A DNA stretch of 64,000 bases from Microdochium bolleyi (GCA_001566295.1 KQ964249.1:1488001-1552000), one strand, 5' to 3'. Counted from the stretch's first letter, positions 34,300 through 46,096 are shown. Notes: a model not told the origin generated them from the sequence alone. Translations and numbers: made by a program.

Positions 34300-37200
34300 G
34301 GGGCTTGTGTGCTACGTGGTCTTTCTTAACAATAGACCATGTCTGCTTCATTACTGCGTATTGGGGCGCGGACTGAGTATATCTCGTGGGCTCGGGCTTC
34401 GTGGAGTTCCTAAAGAGCTACAGCAGGAGTATTCCTCCCCCATGATGCCTTGGGAGTGACTAATGCCCCTATATGGTGGGCTACAATAGCTACATCATGT
34501 TTTCGTGGTGCGTGGTCGACCCGGTCAATCTCGCGCAGAACTGCTCGAACGGGCACGAGCAAATTTTCCAAAGCCCGGCGTTCCGCCTTCGGGTAGCTAG
34601 ACGATGTACGCATCAACTGCGAAGAGTGGAGGCAGGGGAAGATCAAATGGCTCTGTATCTCATTTGACTTCTAAAGGTATGAGGGTACATAAATGTACAA
34701 ACAAACAATGGCGTTTATGGGCTGTCGTCCTGAAGGTATACCAGTGTCAGCACAGAAGCGCAAATGAGCAACTAGTGCGCGAAGTCGTGAAGCGTGACTC
34801 GTGGAACCGTGTACGCAAGCCCCTGCTTCATGCATGGTGTTGGTCAAGAAACGCACAACTCACTAGAACAGGATGCTGCAATGAAAATACGGGTTTCCGG
34901 GGTCGAGCTTGATGTCGTCACCTTCCACGATGCATCGCTGTCAACGGCTATCTACACATCTTCTAGCGGATCCTCGTGGAATCCACTGAATAGGGTTTAC
35001 CTGGGTTGACTCCGTGTCGACGACATCATCGCTCATGTTTCGAATTTTTTTCTCGTGTTGCCCAGCGTTCCCGCCCACTAGCGTTCGCGGGTTCTCGAGC
35101 GCTTTAGCTGAAACCGTAGCTGAGGTGAGCGTGACAGCATTTGCTCCATGGAACAAAGCCAGACGTGTTTGTGAGAGACCTAGAAGGAATTTGAGTGGGG
35201 TGGGGGGGGGGGGACGGGGGCACAAAGTGTTGTGCACAAAACCCAGACAACCCTGCCACCACGTCAGAAACTCCGAGAGGCTGCAACTGAATCGAGGATT
35301 GCCCGGAATTCGAGCTTGACTCGAGCGAGCACGGGCAAGGGATGTTGCTGCAACAAAAAGTCTCCGTGCTCAAAAATTGTCATACAGAATTGGCTCGGCG
35401 TGGCTTGGTGGATCCTGCTTGGCGGATAGTGTCCGCCTCCGCGGACTTGCGCGAGAATGATCGCGGCGGATCTTGATGTATCAATACAAATGGCTCGACC
35501 ATGCCCTTGGAAACACTGCAGATGCTATTGCATTTTGTGACAACAGGTGCTTGGTGTGTAGTTAGTTGTTGAGAAGCGCTCCGGGCAGACGCCAATGAGC
35601 GCGACTCGGCTGACAAGAGACAGCCTTCTCGGAGAACTCATTCGTCCTGCCGGGTCCATCAACTGATCGCGTTGCTACGTCCAACCACTCGATATTTTCT
35701 TGTCGGCGACTGCTGTGACGAGCTGCGTGAATACACATCATCGGCCTTGCCAGTGTCAGCCTTGAATGATTCATCCTCCATGTGCACACGGAACTTGATT
35801 TGTCGTCCGCACAAAAGGCCGAAGGCGAAGAGTGGATCGCATGTCGGATGCAAACTCCAAGGTTGCATGTCGAGACCTGTCTGGAGAGGAGCACAGCAGA
35901 AACCGACATAATAAGGAGGGGGGCGCCCTGCCAGAATGACGGCATACAGGCAGGGCCCCACCATGCAAAGCTGACGGTGGACGGAATGTTGTCAAAGCAA
36001 GAGGCATGCAGGCGGCGGGCAGATGGACCGAGTCATGATCCCAACGGGCGGCTACCCTGGGGCAGGGCGTGCATTCATTCTTGACCTGCTGTGATGATCG
36101 GAGAGAACCTCGAGTTGCGCCTCGACCCTGGACGGGGCTGGCCAAGCGGGATGTTCAACGCCAGACTCGCCGTCTCATGGCCGACAACCATGGTCTCGCT
36201 CTCTGTGGGCTTGATGGCACTCAGAATATCGAGTGGTGGTCCTGCAATCTAATTACCTAAGGTAAGGTAGATTGGGCCAGGCTGGTGCATATACCGGTTG
36301 CACTGGTGTGTGTCAGACCAGTGATGATCGCTGTCAACCCCCGAGGCCTCGGCGAGATACCGACGCGATATCACCACCTAGCACCAGAGTTGGGGGACTG
36401 GTGCAGTTTCGTTGCGCATGCCAAGTCTGCCTCCTAGGCTGGCTTTGGGGGCCACGTGAGATGTTCATTGTCTACAAAATGGATGGGCACGTCACTGTGG
36501 TACACATGACAAGACACAGCGAGTGCAGATATCAAGCTGTCGCTCTGCTCGTGCAGGAGGACGGCACCCTCACGGAAGCACCTATCGACACATGAACTGA
36601 CCACGGACCTGCAGGTTTGTGGCTGATTGGTGGTTGCCGGCAGTGCATCCAACCCTCTTCTCACCCCTGGCCAAGGGCGGCCACGAGGAGGCTGCTTGTT
36701 AGGGGCAGTCCACTGATAGCCCCGAAGCAGTTAGTGATCGCCGCTGAGGCTCCTTGGACGTTGCATTGTGGCGCTGCCCGGCTCGCAGGCTTTTTCCAGA
36801 TGCTTGGCAGTGCTTGGCAGACATGTGCCTGGCCAGCTGCCGATAACCATGATACCGGTACACAGTATGTTGCTCGATATCGATGTCTTGAAAAGTCCTC
36901 AATGCTCAACTTCATGTCCCCGTGGGTTCACTGCCCCCGCACTCCGGCGGCCGCCTAGCCGAGCCCCAGTGGAAGTGGTTGCCCATGGGGATGTGTCTCG
37001 GCCACTCGGATTGTGCCTGTGGGCGGAGGATGGGGAATCGATGAGGGGCGGGGGCGAGAGGCCCGAGGGGCCCCTCGAGGTTGGGCAAAGAAGCGGTGGA
37101 GTTGCTGGAGCACGCATGGCGGAGGTGGAGAGAGATAGGCAGGGCGATGAGCTGAACTGGGTCGCCTGTTTGGAGTCGCGGTGAGAAATTGCAACGTACT

Positions 37201-38676
37201 CGGTACTGTGAGCCCGTGACTGGCTGAGCGCCGCGGGGGATGCCGGGGCCCGGAGGTGGAGGAGACACGGGCAGGACGGGCTCGGCATCAGAGGCGGCAC
37301 AGGCACGGCGGCGCTTCGCAGTGACGGCACGGCACAGGACAGGCAAGATGGGCGCGACAAGCTAATGCGTACACGCAGGCAGGGTCACACAAGCACGCAG
37401 GACCCTGACACCGGCGGGCCAAGATAACACACGCCGCACTCTCCTTGGTCGGCTGCGGGGATGTATGATACCCAGGCTGTATACCGTGCGGCGTTCTGCT
37501 ACCAACTGCCCTTCGGTGCGTCGGCATGTCGGGCCCATACCTTGAAATGGCTACACTGCGGCGGCGTAAATGCATGCAAGACGCTCTGTATGCCTTGAGC
37601 AGAGCACAATGTCACTCGGTTTCTCACATCTGACATCCGCTGCAAAGCTCGTGGGTGGCTTGCCGGGCCGAACAGGAAGCGACGCCACTTTGGGGCAGGC
37701 GCGGGCGGTGGGCGGCAGGGCTCTACAGGGGATACCGCGCGGTGACGTCAGGGCAACCCCACCAGCTCCACCACACCACAGCAGTCGTTGGCTTGCCTCT
37801 TTGGGCGGACAGAGCGGCTCTTTTGCGGGCCCGGGTGTGCGAAGCAGACCCGATCACGACTTGCTGAAGGGGCGTGACTGGACACTGCGCTTGAGGAAAA
37901 CCGGAGACATGGGATCAGACCAGACCAGGACAGTTGCGGATCGGCTGGGCGGTGCAGTGTGTAGGCAGTTTCTGACTGTTATCGGTTCCAGCTGCAGTGG
38001 CTGGAAGTGGTGGCGATGATATTCAGGGGCCCTCCAGACCCTCCTCTGTCGGCTGTCTACGGAAGAGGTGAGGAGCGGTACCTAAGGTATCTTAGCGACT
38101 TCAAGGTACGCATGTAGACCATCTTCTCCCGTCCACCAGGCCGGTACCCGACGGCAGGCACGCACTGCCGAGCCGTCAGACTGTGGCTGCAGCAGAGACC
38201 CCGGGCGCAACGGAAGCAGCCTGACGTAGCATGCTCGCACGCGGCCAGCCTCCAGCCTCGTCCGCACAGATCCTACTCACCGGCCATCAGCTTCGACTCC
38301 ACGTACGTGCCTTAGATACCCTAGGGTAGGCAGGATATGGAACGTGCTCCGAGTGCCCCTGGAGCATCCAACAGTGGGCTCTATCCACTCTCTCGCCTCA
38401 GCCCCTCCATCACAACCACAGGCACCACTTGTTGCACCAGCGCCCATCCTCGTCTCCACCAGCCATGATGATGCTGGCCCACCTCGTTGCCGACATCTTC
38501 GGCTCATCCTCGACTCTACCCGCCAGCGCGCCTATATATACAATGTTGTCCCCAGATCTTTTCGTCCACCGCCCCGCTGCTTTCCACATTATCCCCCCCT
38601 CGTGCTCCAGCCGCTCGAGTCAAGTCGTTCCCTGCCATCCCCATCTAGATCCTATTCTCAACTTTCCCATCCAAAT
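34300..38676. other. Long gene-poor region, 4.4 kb
   Basis: I find no frame or exon chain with recognisable protein features on either strand over 4.4 kb, although GC content is normal or high. Items seen are a run of 12 G at 35202-35213 flanked by further G runs, ATTACCTAAGGTAAGG at 36253-36268, GGTACCTAAGGTATCTTAG near 38078-38096 and CTTAGATACCCTAGGGTAGG at 38311-38330. The last 600 bp must contain the promoter of the HAD hydrolase gene. Long non-coding transcripts or a fast-evolving small gene cannot be excluded. Confidence 0.4.
38533..38540 (+). promoter_or_regulatory. TATA box of HAD hydrolase gene
   Basis: TATATATA lies 137 bp upstream of the ATG at 38677 in otherwise GC-rich DNA. An ATG at 38543 follows directly and would open a short frame overlapping the main start. 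If transcription begins about 30 bp or more downstream of the TATA box, that upstream ATG is not in the mRNA. Confidence 0.45.
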
Positions 38677-40108
38677 ATGTCTCTGAAACCCACGCCCGAG
38701 AAGCCCTCCTTCCACAGGGGTAGCTTCGCTGAGGAGATCGAGACGGCCAGAGTCGACCTCGCAAAGCGCCTCCTCCGCGGCGACTCAAACGACACCCCCT
38801 CGGAGCAGGACACGCCACACCTCAGTCCTACTGGCAGCAACTCTCCGCCTACCTCGGACTCGGACTCGGTCGCCAGCCCCAGTGAGGAGGACCTCGTCGC
38901 AGACAGCTTTGCCTTCGCCTTCGACATCGATGGCGTCCTCGTTCGCGGTGGCCGCCCTATCCCCGAGGCCATCGAGGCTATGAAGGTCCTCAACGGCGAC
39001 AACAAGTACAACATGAAGATGTAAGCCGTCGACCACTTGGCGCAAGCCTCCATCCACCTGCAGAGCATGCCCGCTGACATCTCCCTTTCACAGTCCCTAC
39101 ATCTTCCTTACCAACGGGGGCGGAAAGACTGAGGAGGAGCGGTGCGACGACCTCTCCAAGCAGCTCGAGATCGACATCTCCCCAGCCCAATTCATTTGCG
39201 GTCACACTCCCATGTCGGAGATGGCCAACAAGTACGGCACCGTTCTTGTCGTCGGTGGTGAGGGCGAGAAGTGCCGCGAGGTTGCCCTGGGCTACGGCTT
39301 TAAGGACGTCGTCACGCCTGGAGACATCATCAAGCACAACAGTGCCACCACCCCTTTCCGCAAGCTGACCGACGAGGAGTACGCCAACTCCAAGGAGCGT
39401 GACTTCAGCAAGGTCACCATCGAGGCCATCTTTGTCTTTGCCGATTCCCGGGATTGGGCTGGCGACCTGCAGATCATCCTCGACCTAGCTATGTCCAAGG
39501 GCGGCCGAGTGGGTACCCTGTCCGATACCTTCGACGAGGGTCCGCCGATCTATTTCTCCCACAACGATGTCGTCTGGTCGGCTGCCCACGACAATGTGCG
39601 TCTTGGCATGGGTGCTCTTCGCGGCATCGTCGAGTACACCTTCAAAGAGGTCACCAAGGGCAAGACCCTTATCACCCATGCCTTTGGCAAACCCCAGATC
39701 AGCACATTTGAGTTCGCGCAGCGGCTGCTCAAGAGATGGCGCAAGAACGAGCACGGTCTCAACGCCCCTCCTGGCACTGTCTACTTCGTGGGGGACACAC
39801 CCGAGAGTGACATTCGTGGCACCAACCGCTTCAATGAGCAGGCTCCGAATGACTGGTACTCTATCCTCGTCAAGACTGGTGTCTACCAGGAAGGGACTGA
39901 GCCTGCCTACAAGCCTCGTACCACTGTCAATACCGTTCTCGACGCCATCAACCACGGAATTGAACGTGAGATGGCCAATCGCCAGGAAAAAGTTCGTGCC
40001 CGCAAGCCCGCCCTCAAGGGTATGCCCAAACTTCGTCTCGATAAGGCACCGGAGATGGCTATCTGGAGTCCCGATGAGGAGCGAGAGATCGAGATCTTTG
40101 CCGTATAG
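38677..40108 (+). CDS. HAD-superfamily hydrolase, CECR5/HDHD5 type (subclass IIA)
   Basis: There are two exons, 38677-39020 and 39094-40108, with a 73-nt intron, giving 452 residues. After a Ser/Thr/Asp-rich, probably disordered stretch (residues 35-72), the HAD motif I is FDIDGVLVRGG with the nucleophile and acid Asp83 and Asp85. The splice rebuilds KIPYIFLTNGGGKTEEER (motif II Thr). ITHAFGKPQ carries the motif III Lys, and YFVGDTPESDIRG the motif IV acidic pair. This combination with a large cap domain matches fungal CECR5-like proteins (yeast YKR070W, human HDHD5), which are mitochondrial or cytosolic phosphatase relatives of unknown substrate. The chosen start lacks an obvious mitochondrial presequence. 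The upstream in-frame extension has no methionine context and is treated as leader. Confidence 0.9.
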
Positions 40109-40873
40109 GCAGGTCGTTCTGGCTCCTGGTCTTGGCTACTGCCACCTTCCCTTTCCCTCATTACGAATCTCATGAAGCATTAGCGGTCGTTTCCTCTGCA
40201 TCTCAAGTGCGGTATATATGTTCTTCCCTTCGCTTACCCAGATCGTTGTCAATACATGGGACCACTTCTGCATCTTCCGTCGACAAATATGGATTTATTT
40301 GTTACCACTACAGACTAGGAAGAATTCATCTGGGGTCCTTGGACATCGGCTCTTTTCGCACCTCCCTTTTCCCTTTTGTTTTCTTTGGCTATATTTCATC
40401 CTGGAGAAGATTTGGAATGATAGAATGGAATCTGCTTTCGCACGCGCTCAATATACCCCGAGCGCCGGAGGCCACACCTACCATCAATTAGAGGTCAACA
40501 ACGGATAGCGAAATACAACAACAGAGTGTATCCTTTAGCCAGCCAATCAGATATGCAAGGATGATGTTATATGATCGCTCTGCCCACGGCGCTGTGTCAA
40601 TAGTCGTCCGCGTACCACTCAACGGCGCAATGTCATTGCCGGGGCACTTTGCCACGAGCACACTGTGACCTTCTATGGCCAAATCGTACTCCTGATGCAG
40701 AGCTCGATTATCATGACACTGACACTATATCCGGATTCTAAAGCACAGTAGTGTAACACGAGTCGCCCGTGAAGATCTGTTCACAAAATCCCTACAAATT
40801 TGGATCGCCTGGCCCTTTTGACTGGCCTTTTCGACCTCCCACACAACCATGAAATATGGCAATATGCTCGCAA
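40109..40873. other. Convergent intergenic region
   Basis: This 765-bp, relatively AT-rich region lies between the 3' ends of the HAD hydrolase and the Zn2Cys6 regulator genes. T-rich stretches fit two 3' untranslated regions. No gene is supported. Confidence 0.4.
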
Positions 40874-42785
40874 CTACGTTTGCTGCTGTTTGAACCAGTC
40901 ACTATCCACATCCATGGTGAAATTGGTAATGTTGAACTCGTTGGCCAGACCACTAGGCCCATCATTGTCCCCAGTGTCGTTCGTGACTTGCTTCTCATCG
41001 ACCCCTGACATTCCATCAGTCATACCATTAAGCTCCGCGCCATCGACTCCACCAACACCACTGCTGTTGTTGCTGATCTGGTGCTGCCCACCTCCATTAC
41101 CGTTGCCATTACCACCGAATGGCAGTCTGGGCACATTGAAAAAGTCAAAAACGTCCAGATACTCGAGCTCCGCCGAGGCAGGCGTGCGCACGGGCGTAAC
41201 GCTAGGCAGCCGACTCGGTGCGCCCGCGATGTGACGGGGCTGCCTGCTGATAAGGAAGTCGAGATCAAATGCGGTCCGGCGCATGTCGGCCAGTATCCGC
41301 ACAGATGACGGGGTAGAGCGGGGGTCCGCCTGCCCGGCGCCGCCACTGTTGTTCTTGCTGCCAGTCATGGCATTGCCGTGTTGGCTAGGGCTGTTGGTCG
41401 AGGCCTCGAAGTCATTGTGCTCGTCCAGGACGCGCTGGAGCAGGCGACAGTATCGGTCCGCGACCGGCCAGTAGCAACCCATGTCCCGGAGCGTGTCGAC
41501 GAGGAAGGCGATGCGCGGGGAGACATTGTGCTCGACGGTCGAGCCGTGGACGAGCAGCAGCCGCGCCGAGACCCACAGCGTGAACGCGAACGGTGGGCCG
41601 AGCTTGTGCAGCATGTTGCTCTGCACGACGACCTCGGCGAGCGCCGCGATGTTCTCGACGGCGCCGTGGCAGCGCTGGCTGGCACTGTAGGAAGGCGTGA
41701 AGATGGGCGACCGTGTCGTCGGGTATGCAGCCGACGAGTGCAGGCGGATCACGGCTGTGTGGTAGGTCGCGTGCAGCATGATCCACGCGCAGCTTAGGGT
41801 CTTGCTGAAGCCAGGCTGGAACAGTTTCGCCATGTTGCCGTACTCGCCGGGCAGGCCGAACTTCCAGTTCGTCATGAGCTGGTCGAGCTCCTTGTATCGC
41901 ATTTGCCACTGCTCCACGTCGCTTAGCGCGCTGATGTCGACGGGCTGCTTGAGGAACTTGTGGATTCTGGACAGGATGCCCAGGATCTCAATATAATACG
42001 AGAACGCCCCCAAGTTCTCGGGCTTGTTTGTATCATGATCGGGGAGATCTGAAAGATCGCCCTCGTAGTGGAACCATCTTGTCTCGACTTTTTGGTTCTT
42101 GATCCACAGGTCATCACGACAAGGCAGCGTGCGGTCGATTTCCTTGTCGTCCAACGCAAAGTCGAATGCAGTCGCGAGCGTAGCGTAGCGATCGAGCAAA
42201 TACACCATCCAGAAGAGCCGCCGACGCGATTCATCCTCGATAAAGTCTTTCGACTCTGGCAGGATCATGGCGCGCAGGGTGTAGATCGACTGAAAATTTG
42301 GCGACACCATGAAAGAGGTGCTCTCCACAGCCAGACCGAGTTGGACGACTGAGCGCGTGATGAGCGCCATGATGTTCCAGCCGGGCGGACCGTTGCTGTC
42401 ACCGCAGAGGTCGAGGGCGAGGATAACAAGAGCCTGTAAGCTCTTGACCGACGAGTGCTCCATGCCATACAAGATAACCTTCTGCTTAGATATCGTGTGG
42501 TAATGCTGCCTGCTTTCAGGCGTGAGACGGGCATCTGCCGAGTACCTCAATGTCGTTGCAACGATTGCATAGAGTAGTACGCGGTCCGTCTCGTCCAGGG
42601 TCGAGGGTCCGAAGAGGGAATCCAGTGTCGTTTTGCGATGCAAGATGGGACACCAGGTGTTGACGTGCTTGAAATAGAGGTCTGTCAGCGCATAGAGCAA
42701 GTCATATGGTGGCAGATCCTGATCGGCGGCGATCTGCGTCCGGCCTTGTGTAATACTGATGCCGGGCGATGGCACTGGTTGTTGC

Positions 42786-42847
<62 letters not shown>

Positions 42848-43826
42848 AGTCGCGTGAGCGCTGGTACCATAGTACTCGTGCGCAGCAGCACTGGGCTGCA
42901 TGCCGCCCAGTTGGCTCGAGGGGGAGACTCCGCTCATTGACAGGCGTGAGGAGAGGCCTTCGTGACTGGAATGCATGGGCGGCATGCCAAAGTCCATGGC
43001 CTGCGTTGTCTGGCTGTAGGAGGCTGGCTTCTGGAGGAACAGAGCCGTTTCAGCCTGGGGAGTCCGCAGAGGGTCGCCCATGGTCCCCGGTGGTGGTCGG
43101 AACATGCTCGTGTCACGGGGGGTCCCGTGATCGCTGGGAAGACTTGGGTTGCTAGTACGGACGCTGGGAGGGGCTGGCGCGTGCTGGCCATGGGTATGGT
43201 CATGATGGGCAGCCGAGGAGTTGTAGGCCGAGAGGGTGGTCTGGAGGATCTCGGAGTGCGACCTGAGGATTTCCTCGAGCTTGTCGAGGCGCTGCTCGAG
43301 CTCACGACCGTAGCCGGCGCGCAGGCCAGGTTTCTTGCGCTCGCGATACTCGCAGAAGACACCGTTTCGCTTGCACCAGCCGCACGAGGGCTGGCCACGG
43401 TCACATTTCACCTTGCGCTGCTTGCAGCATTCGCATCTGGGCAGGTCGGGCTTGTCAACAAGGGCAGTGGAGAGGGTAAGGCCAGGAGGGCACAGATGAC
43501 GGGGCATGAGAGCAGGCATAGCGATGGCTGGGGAGGAGAAGGGAGACGGGGACATACGAGACCGTGACGGGCCGCTTGCGCTTGCCGAGGCGGGAGTCGT
43601 GGCCAGTGGGGGAGTCGTGGTCGTCGTCTAGGTCGTCGCCGCTGCCGTCGTCGCTGTTGACCTCGGCGGCGGCGGCAGCAGCAGCGAGCAGGTCCCTGCC
43701 GGGGCCACCGAGACCCGAGAGGCCGGCAGACGAGGTCGAGAGGCGCTGATGGTGGTGCTGGTATGGCGGCGGGCCAGGCGCATGCGCATGGGCAGGCGGG
43801 CCTGGGGCAACGTCCCTGGCCTGCAT
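40874..43826 (-). CDS. Zn2Cys6 fungal-specific transcription factor with polyglutamine tract
   Basis: There are two exons on the minus strand, 43826-43558 and 43436-40874, with a 121-nt intron, giving 943 residues. The splice joins KRKRPVTVS to CECCKQRKVKC and so completes the binuclear cluster Cys91, 94, 101, 108, 111, 118, preceded by a basic NLS-like stretch. A linker (RERKKPGLRAGYGRE) and a coiled coil (LEQRLDKLEEILRSHSEILQ) follow. A 23-residue Gln tract lies near residue 310. The fungal transcription factor domain follows (CPILHRKTTLDSLF, then DESRRRLFWMVYLLDRY). The start exon also has a poly-Ala tract and an Asp-rich stretch. The protein should be a nuclear DNA-binding regulator. Its position upstream of LRA3/LRA1 suggests, but does not show, a role in sugar catabolism. 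Reading only the long second-exon frame would miss the first half of the junction and mis-start the protein. Confidence 0.9.
42779..42847 (-). repeat. CAG/CAA microsatellite (polyglutamine tract)
   Basis: This is a 69-bp run of CAG and CAA codons, 23 in all, in the coding strand of the Zn2Cys6 gene. CAA interruptions break the pure CAG runs into two main blocks, which normally limits slippage. Length polymorphism between strains is likely. Confidence 0.9.
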
Positions 43827-44471
43827 TGCTCGCGTGCCGTTGGCGGGCGGCCCGGGCGGGCGGCCGACTCTCGCTCGTGTGGCGAGTCGTGACGTGAGCG
43901 TCTCGGGCGCCTCGGGGCAGCGGGTGCGACGATTCGGTGAGCAGCAGCACGGAGGGCCGGGCGACGGAGGAGCAGGATGGGCTCGGGGTAATGTTGCGCA
44001 GAGATGGGGAGGAGGGAGCGGCGAGGCAGCCCCGGCGCCGGGTCAATGCCCTCCACCGCATTTCCCGCCTTTCCCCAGTGTGGGGTCGGCCTGCTTTTTC
44101 GCTGCCCTTCGTCCCGCGGCCCGAGCTCGCGTCCGATGCCTCTGACAGCTGAAATCCATGGATGCTTCTCTTGCTCTGGTCAGGCTCCATGCATTCCGCA
44201 TCGGGGTGTCTGTGCGATGCTCATCCAAGACCCCCGGCATGTCAGCATGTCACAACATCAAGGCACTCCATCTTGTTTCGTTTTGCGTTTTTGTTTTTGG
44301 CGAATTCTATTCCAATTCAATCGGACATCATCAGACGTCATGCTTCTCTCATGTGGGACACGTACACAACCCCTCGACCCTCTAATCCCAACACCGGCAA
44401 GTATGCTTTGACGATCCCATACTAGTACCCTAAAACCCAGCTCAAAGACCAAGCCTCAGAGCAGTGCAACC
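43827..44471. promoter_or_regulatory. Upstream region of the Zn2Cys6 gene / 3' end of LRA3
   Basis: This 645-bp region lies between two leftward genes. The portion next to the regulator is very GC-rich, and the portion next to LRA3 is T-rich (about 44270-44300), as expected for a 3' untranslated region. A 260-codon minus-strand frame across here is low-complexity Arg/Pro/Ser and is judged a shadow of GC bias. Confidence 0.4.
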
Positions 44472-45797
44472 CTATGCGTTCATATTCTTGACCCCCTCCG
44501 TCAGCTTCTCCACCACGCTCTTGTCCTCTGCCGCCGTGGTCGGGGGCGTGGCCTCGGCCGGCTTCAAACCGGGTGCCGGCGGGGGTGTGAGGAGGTAGTC
44601 GGACGGGATGAGCTTGGCCCGGGCCGCCGGGTTGATAGTCAGGCCGAAGCCGGGCTTATCGAGGTCCGCTGTTGTCAGATAGCCGTTGGTCGGGATCGGC
44701 TCGTCCAGGAACAGGTCGCCAAACACGGGCAGCACGCTCTTGCCGTCGGGCGAGTTGGCCAGGTATTCCTGGAATGGCGTGTTGGGCTGCGAGATGACAA
44801 AGTGGTAGCTATACGGCCCGCTCGCGTGCGGCACCACCGGTACGTCGTACGCCGCCGCCATGGCTGATACCTTGAGTAGCTCCGTAAGCCCGCCCAGCCA
44901 CATGACGTCGGGCTGGATGATGGCCAGGTTCCGGCCCTCGATCAGCTTACGGAAGCCGTACCGCGAGTACTCGTGCTCGCCTGTCGTGAACTTGATGGTC
45001 GGGTGCGCCCGCTTGATCTGCTCAAAGCCGTCCGTGTCGTCGGGCGACAGGCACTCCTCCCACCACCCGATGTCGAGGTCCTTGCACCGCTCCGCGATCT
45101 CTATCGTGTACTCGACATTGAGCGACATGTAGCAGTCGACCATGATGGGGAAGTCCGGGCCTACGCTCTCACGGTGCTTGCGCAGGAACTCGACGTTTTT
45201 GCGCATGCCCACGTGTCCGTCGGCTGGGCAGAAGGGCAGCGGCACCTTGGCACCCCAGAAGCCCATCGCCTTGGCGGCCGTCGGCTCTGGGCCGGTGCAG
45301 TAGAAGTCGAGGCGCTCGCGGGCGGCGCCGCCGATCATGCGATAGACGGGCTCGTTGCGGATCTTGCCGAGCAGGTCCCAGAGGGCGAGGTCGATGACGG
45401 AGATGACGGCAATGGGGAGGCCCTTGCGGCCGTAGAACATGGAGGCGCGATACATCTGCTCAAAGAGTAGGTTGGTGTTGCGGGGGTCGGCGCCGATCAG
45501 GAAGCGCTCAAAGTGCTGGTGGACGAGCCAACAGCCGGGGGGGCCGCCGAAGCCGGTGGCGAAGCCGACGGTGCCGTCGCTGGCCTCGATCTCGACGAGG
45601 AAGGAGCCGAGAACGTTGATGCCCCATGATGTGCGGCTCTTCTTGTACTTGTCCCAGATGGAGCAGGGCGTCGAGATGTCCGAGTCGATGAGCCAGTGGC
45701 CGCCCTTGACGTTGTGGTAGTCGCCGCCAGAGCCGACGCCGCCAATGACGAAGGATCGGATGGCCTTGATGGTGGGGAACTCGCGTGCAGACGCCAT
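44472..45797 (-). CDS. LRA3: L-rhamnonate dehydratase
   Basis: A single exon encodes 441 residues of the enolase superfamily. GGDYHNVKGGHWLIDSDIST and SRTSWGINVLGSFLVE near the N-terminus match the L-rhamnonate dehydratase subgroup rather than generic mandelate racemases. Metal ligands are Asp221 (MVDCYMS), Glu247/248 (WWEECLSP) and Glu274 (TTGEHEY). The catalytic His is His324 (VVPHASGPYSYH). The enzyme converts L-rhamnonate to 2-keto-3-deoxy-L-rhamnonate, third step of the fungal non-phosphorylative L-rhamnose route. The C-terminal 40 residues are Pro/Thr/Ala-rich, an extension compared with bacterial RhmD. The gene is divergent from L-rhamnose 1-dehydrogenase, sharing a 561-bp promoter, which strengthens the assignment. 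Confidence 0.93.
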   Translation of the reverse strand: MASAREFPTIKAIRSFVIGGVGSGGDYHNVKGGHWLIDSDISTPCSIWDKYKKSRTSWGINVLGSFLVEIEASDGTVGFATGFGGPPGCWLVHQHFERFLIGADPRNTNLLFEQMYRASMFYGRKGLPIAVISVIDLALWDLLGKIRNEPVYRMIGGAARERLDFYCTGPEPTAAKAMGFWGAKVPLPFCPADGHVGMRKNVEFLRKHRESVGPDFPIMVDCYMSLNVEYTIEIAERCKDLDIGWWEECLSPDDTDGFEQIKRAHPTIKFTTGEHEYSRYGFRKLIEGRNLAIIQPDVMWLGGLTELLKVSAMAAAYDVPVVPHASGPYSYHFVISQPNTPFQEYLANSPDGKSVLPVFGDLFLDEPIPTNGYLTTADLDKPGFGLTINPAARAKLIPSDYLLTPPPAPGLKPAEATPPTTAAEDKSVVEKLTEGVKNMNA

Positions 45798-45930
45798 GGT
45801 GTGTGTTGGCTGGCGCTGGTGAAGTCTCGGGAAGTCACCAAGTGGGAGTAAAGATCTGGCTGAAGGGACGGAGGTTGAGGATCAGAGGAGGACAAGGAGC
45901 TCAGAACTGATGGCGACAAGACCATAAAAG

Positions 45931-45940
45931 AGACGCGGGG
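45931..45940 (+). promoter_or_regulatory. Candidate CreA/CRE1 site, copy 1 of AGACGCGGGG
   Basis: GCGGGG fits the carbon-catabolite repressor consensus SYGGRG. The full decamer is repeated 210 bp away. This copy lies 134 bp from the LRA3 start codon. Confidence 0.4.
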
Positions 45941-46039
45941 CATGGCAACGGACCCAAGCACCAGTCGGCACTTGGGGTAACATCGGCAATGGCATACGCA
46001 GTACACGGTCCCTCTGGCAAGGCCAGAAGCGGTGCCGAA

Positions 46040-46096
46040 GCTCGGAATCGTTGGTGCATTCCTCGGGCTCAACTTATCCGATGTGCCAGCTCGGAA
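46040..46096 (+). promoter_or_regulatory. Paired GCTCGGAA elements
   Basis: Two identical octamers at 46040-46047 and 46089-46096 lie 49 bp apart near the middle of the shared promoter. Each contains a CGG triplet, the half-site commonly bound by Zn2Cys6 proteins. This is a candidate inducer-regulator site, unproven. Confidence 0.35.

Noticed and set aside
36899..37360. 153-codon minus-strand frame and overlapping frames in the 34-38 kb region
   Set aside because: Pro/Ser/Arg-rich composition on both strands reflects GC bias. No domain or splice-supported extension.
38344..38676. N-terminal extension of the HAD hydrolase
   Set aside because: It contains the TATA box and lacks domain features. 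The ATG at 38677 begins the conserved part of the protein.
43408..44190. 260-codon minus-strand frame overlapping the Zn2Cys6 first exon
   Set aside because: Arg/Pro/Ser low complexity in GC-rich DNA, in a different frame from the exon that completes the zinc cluster.
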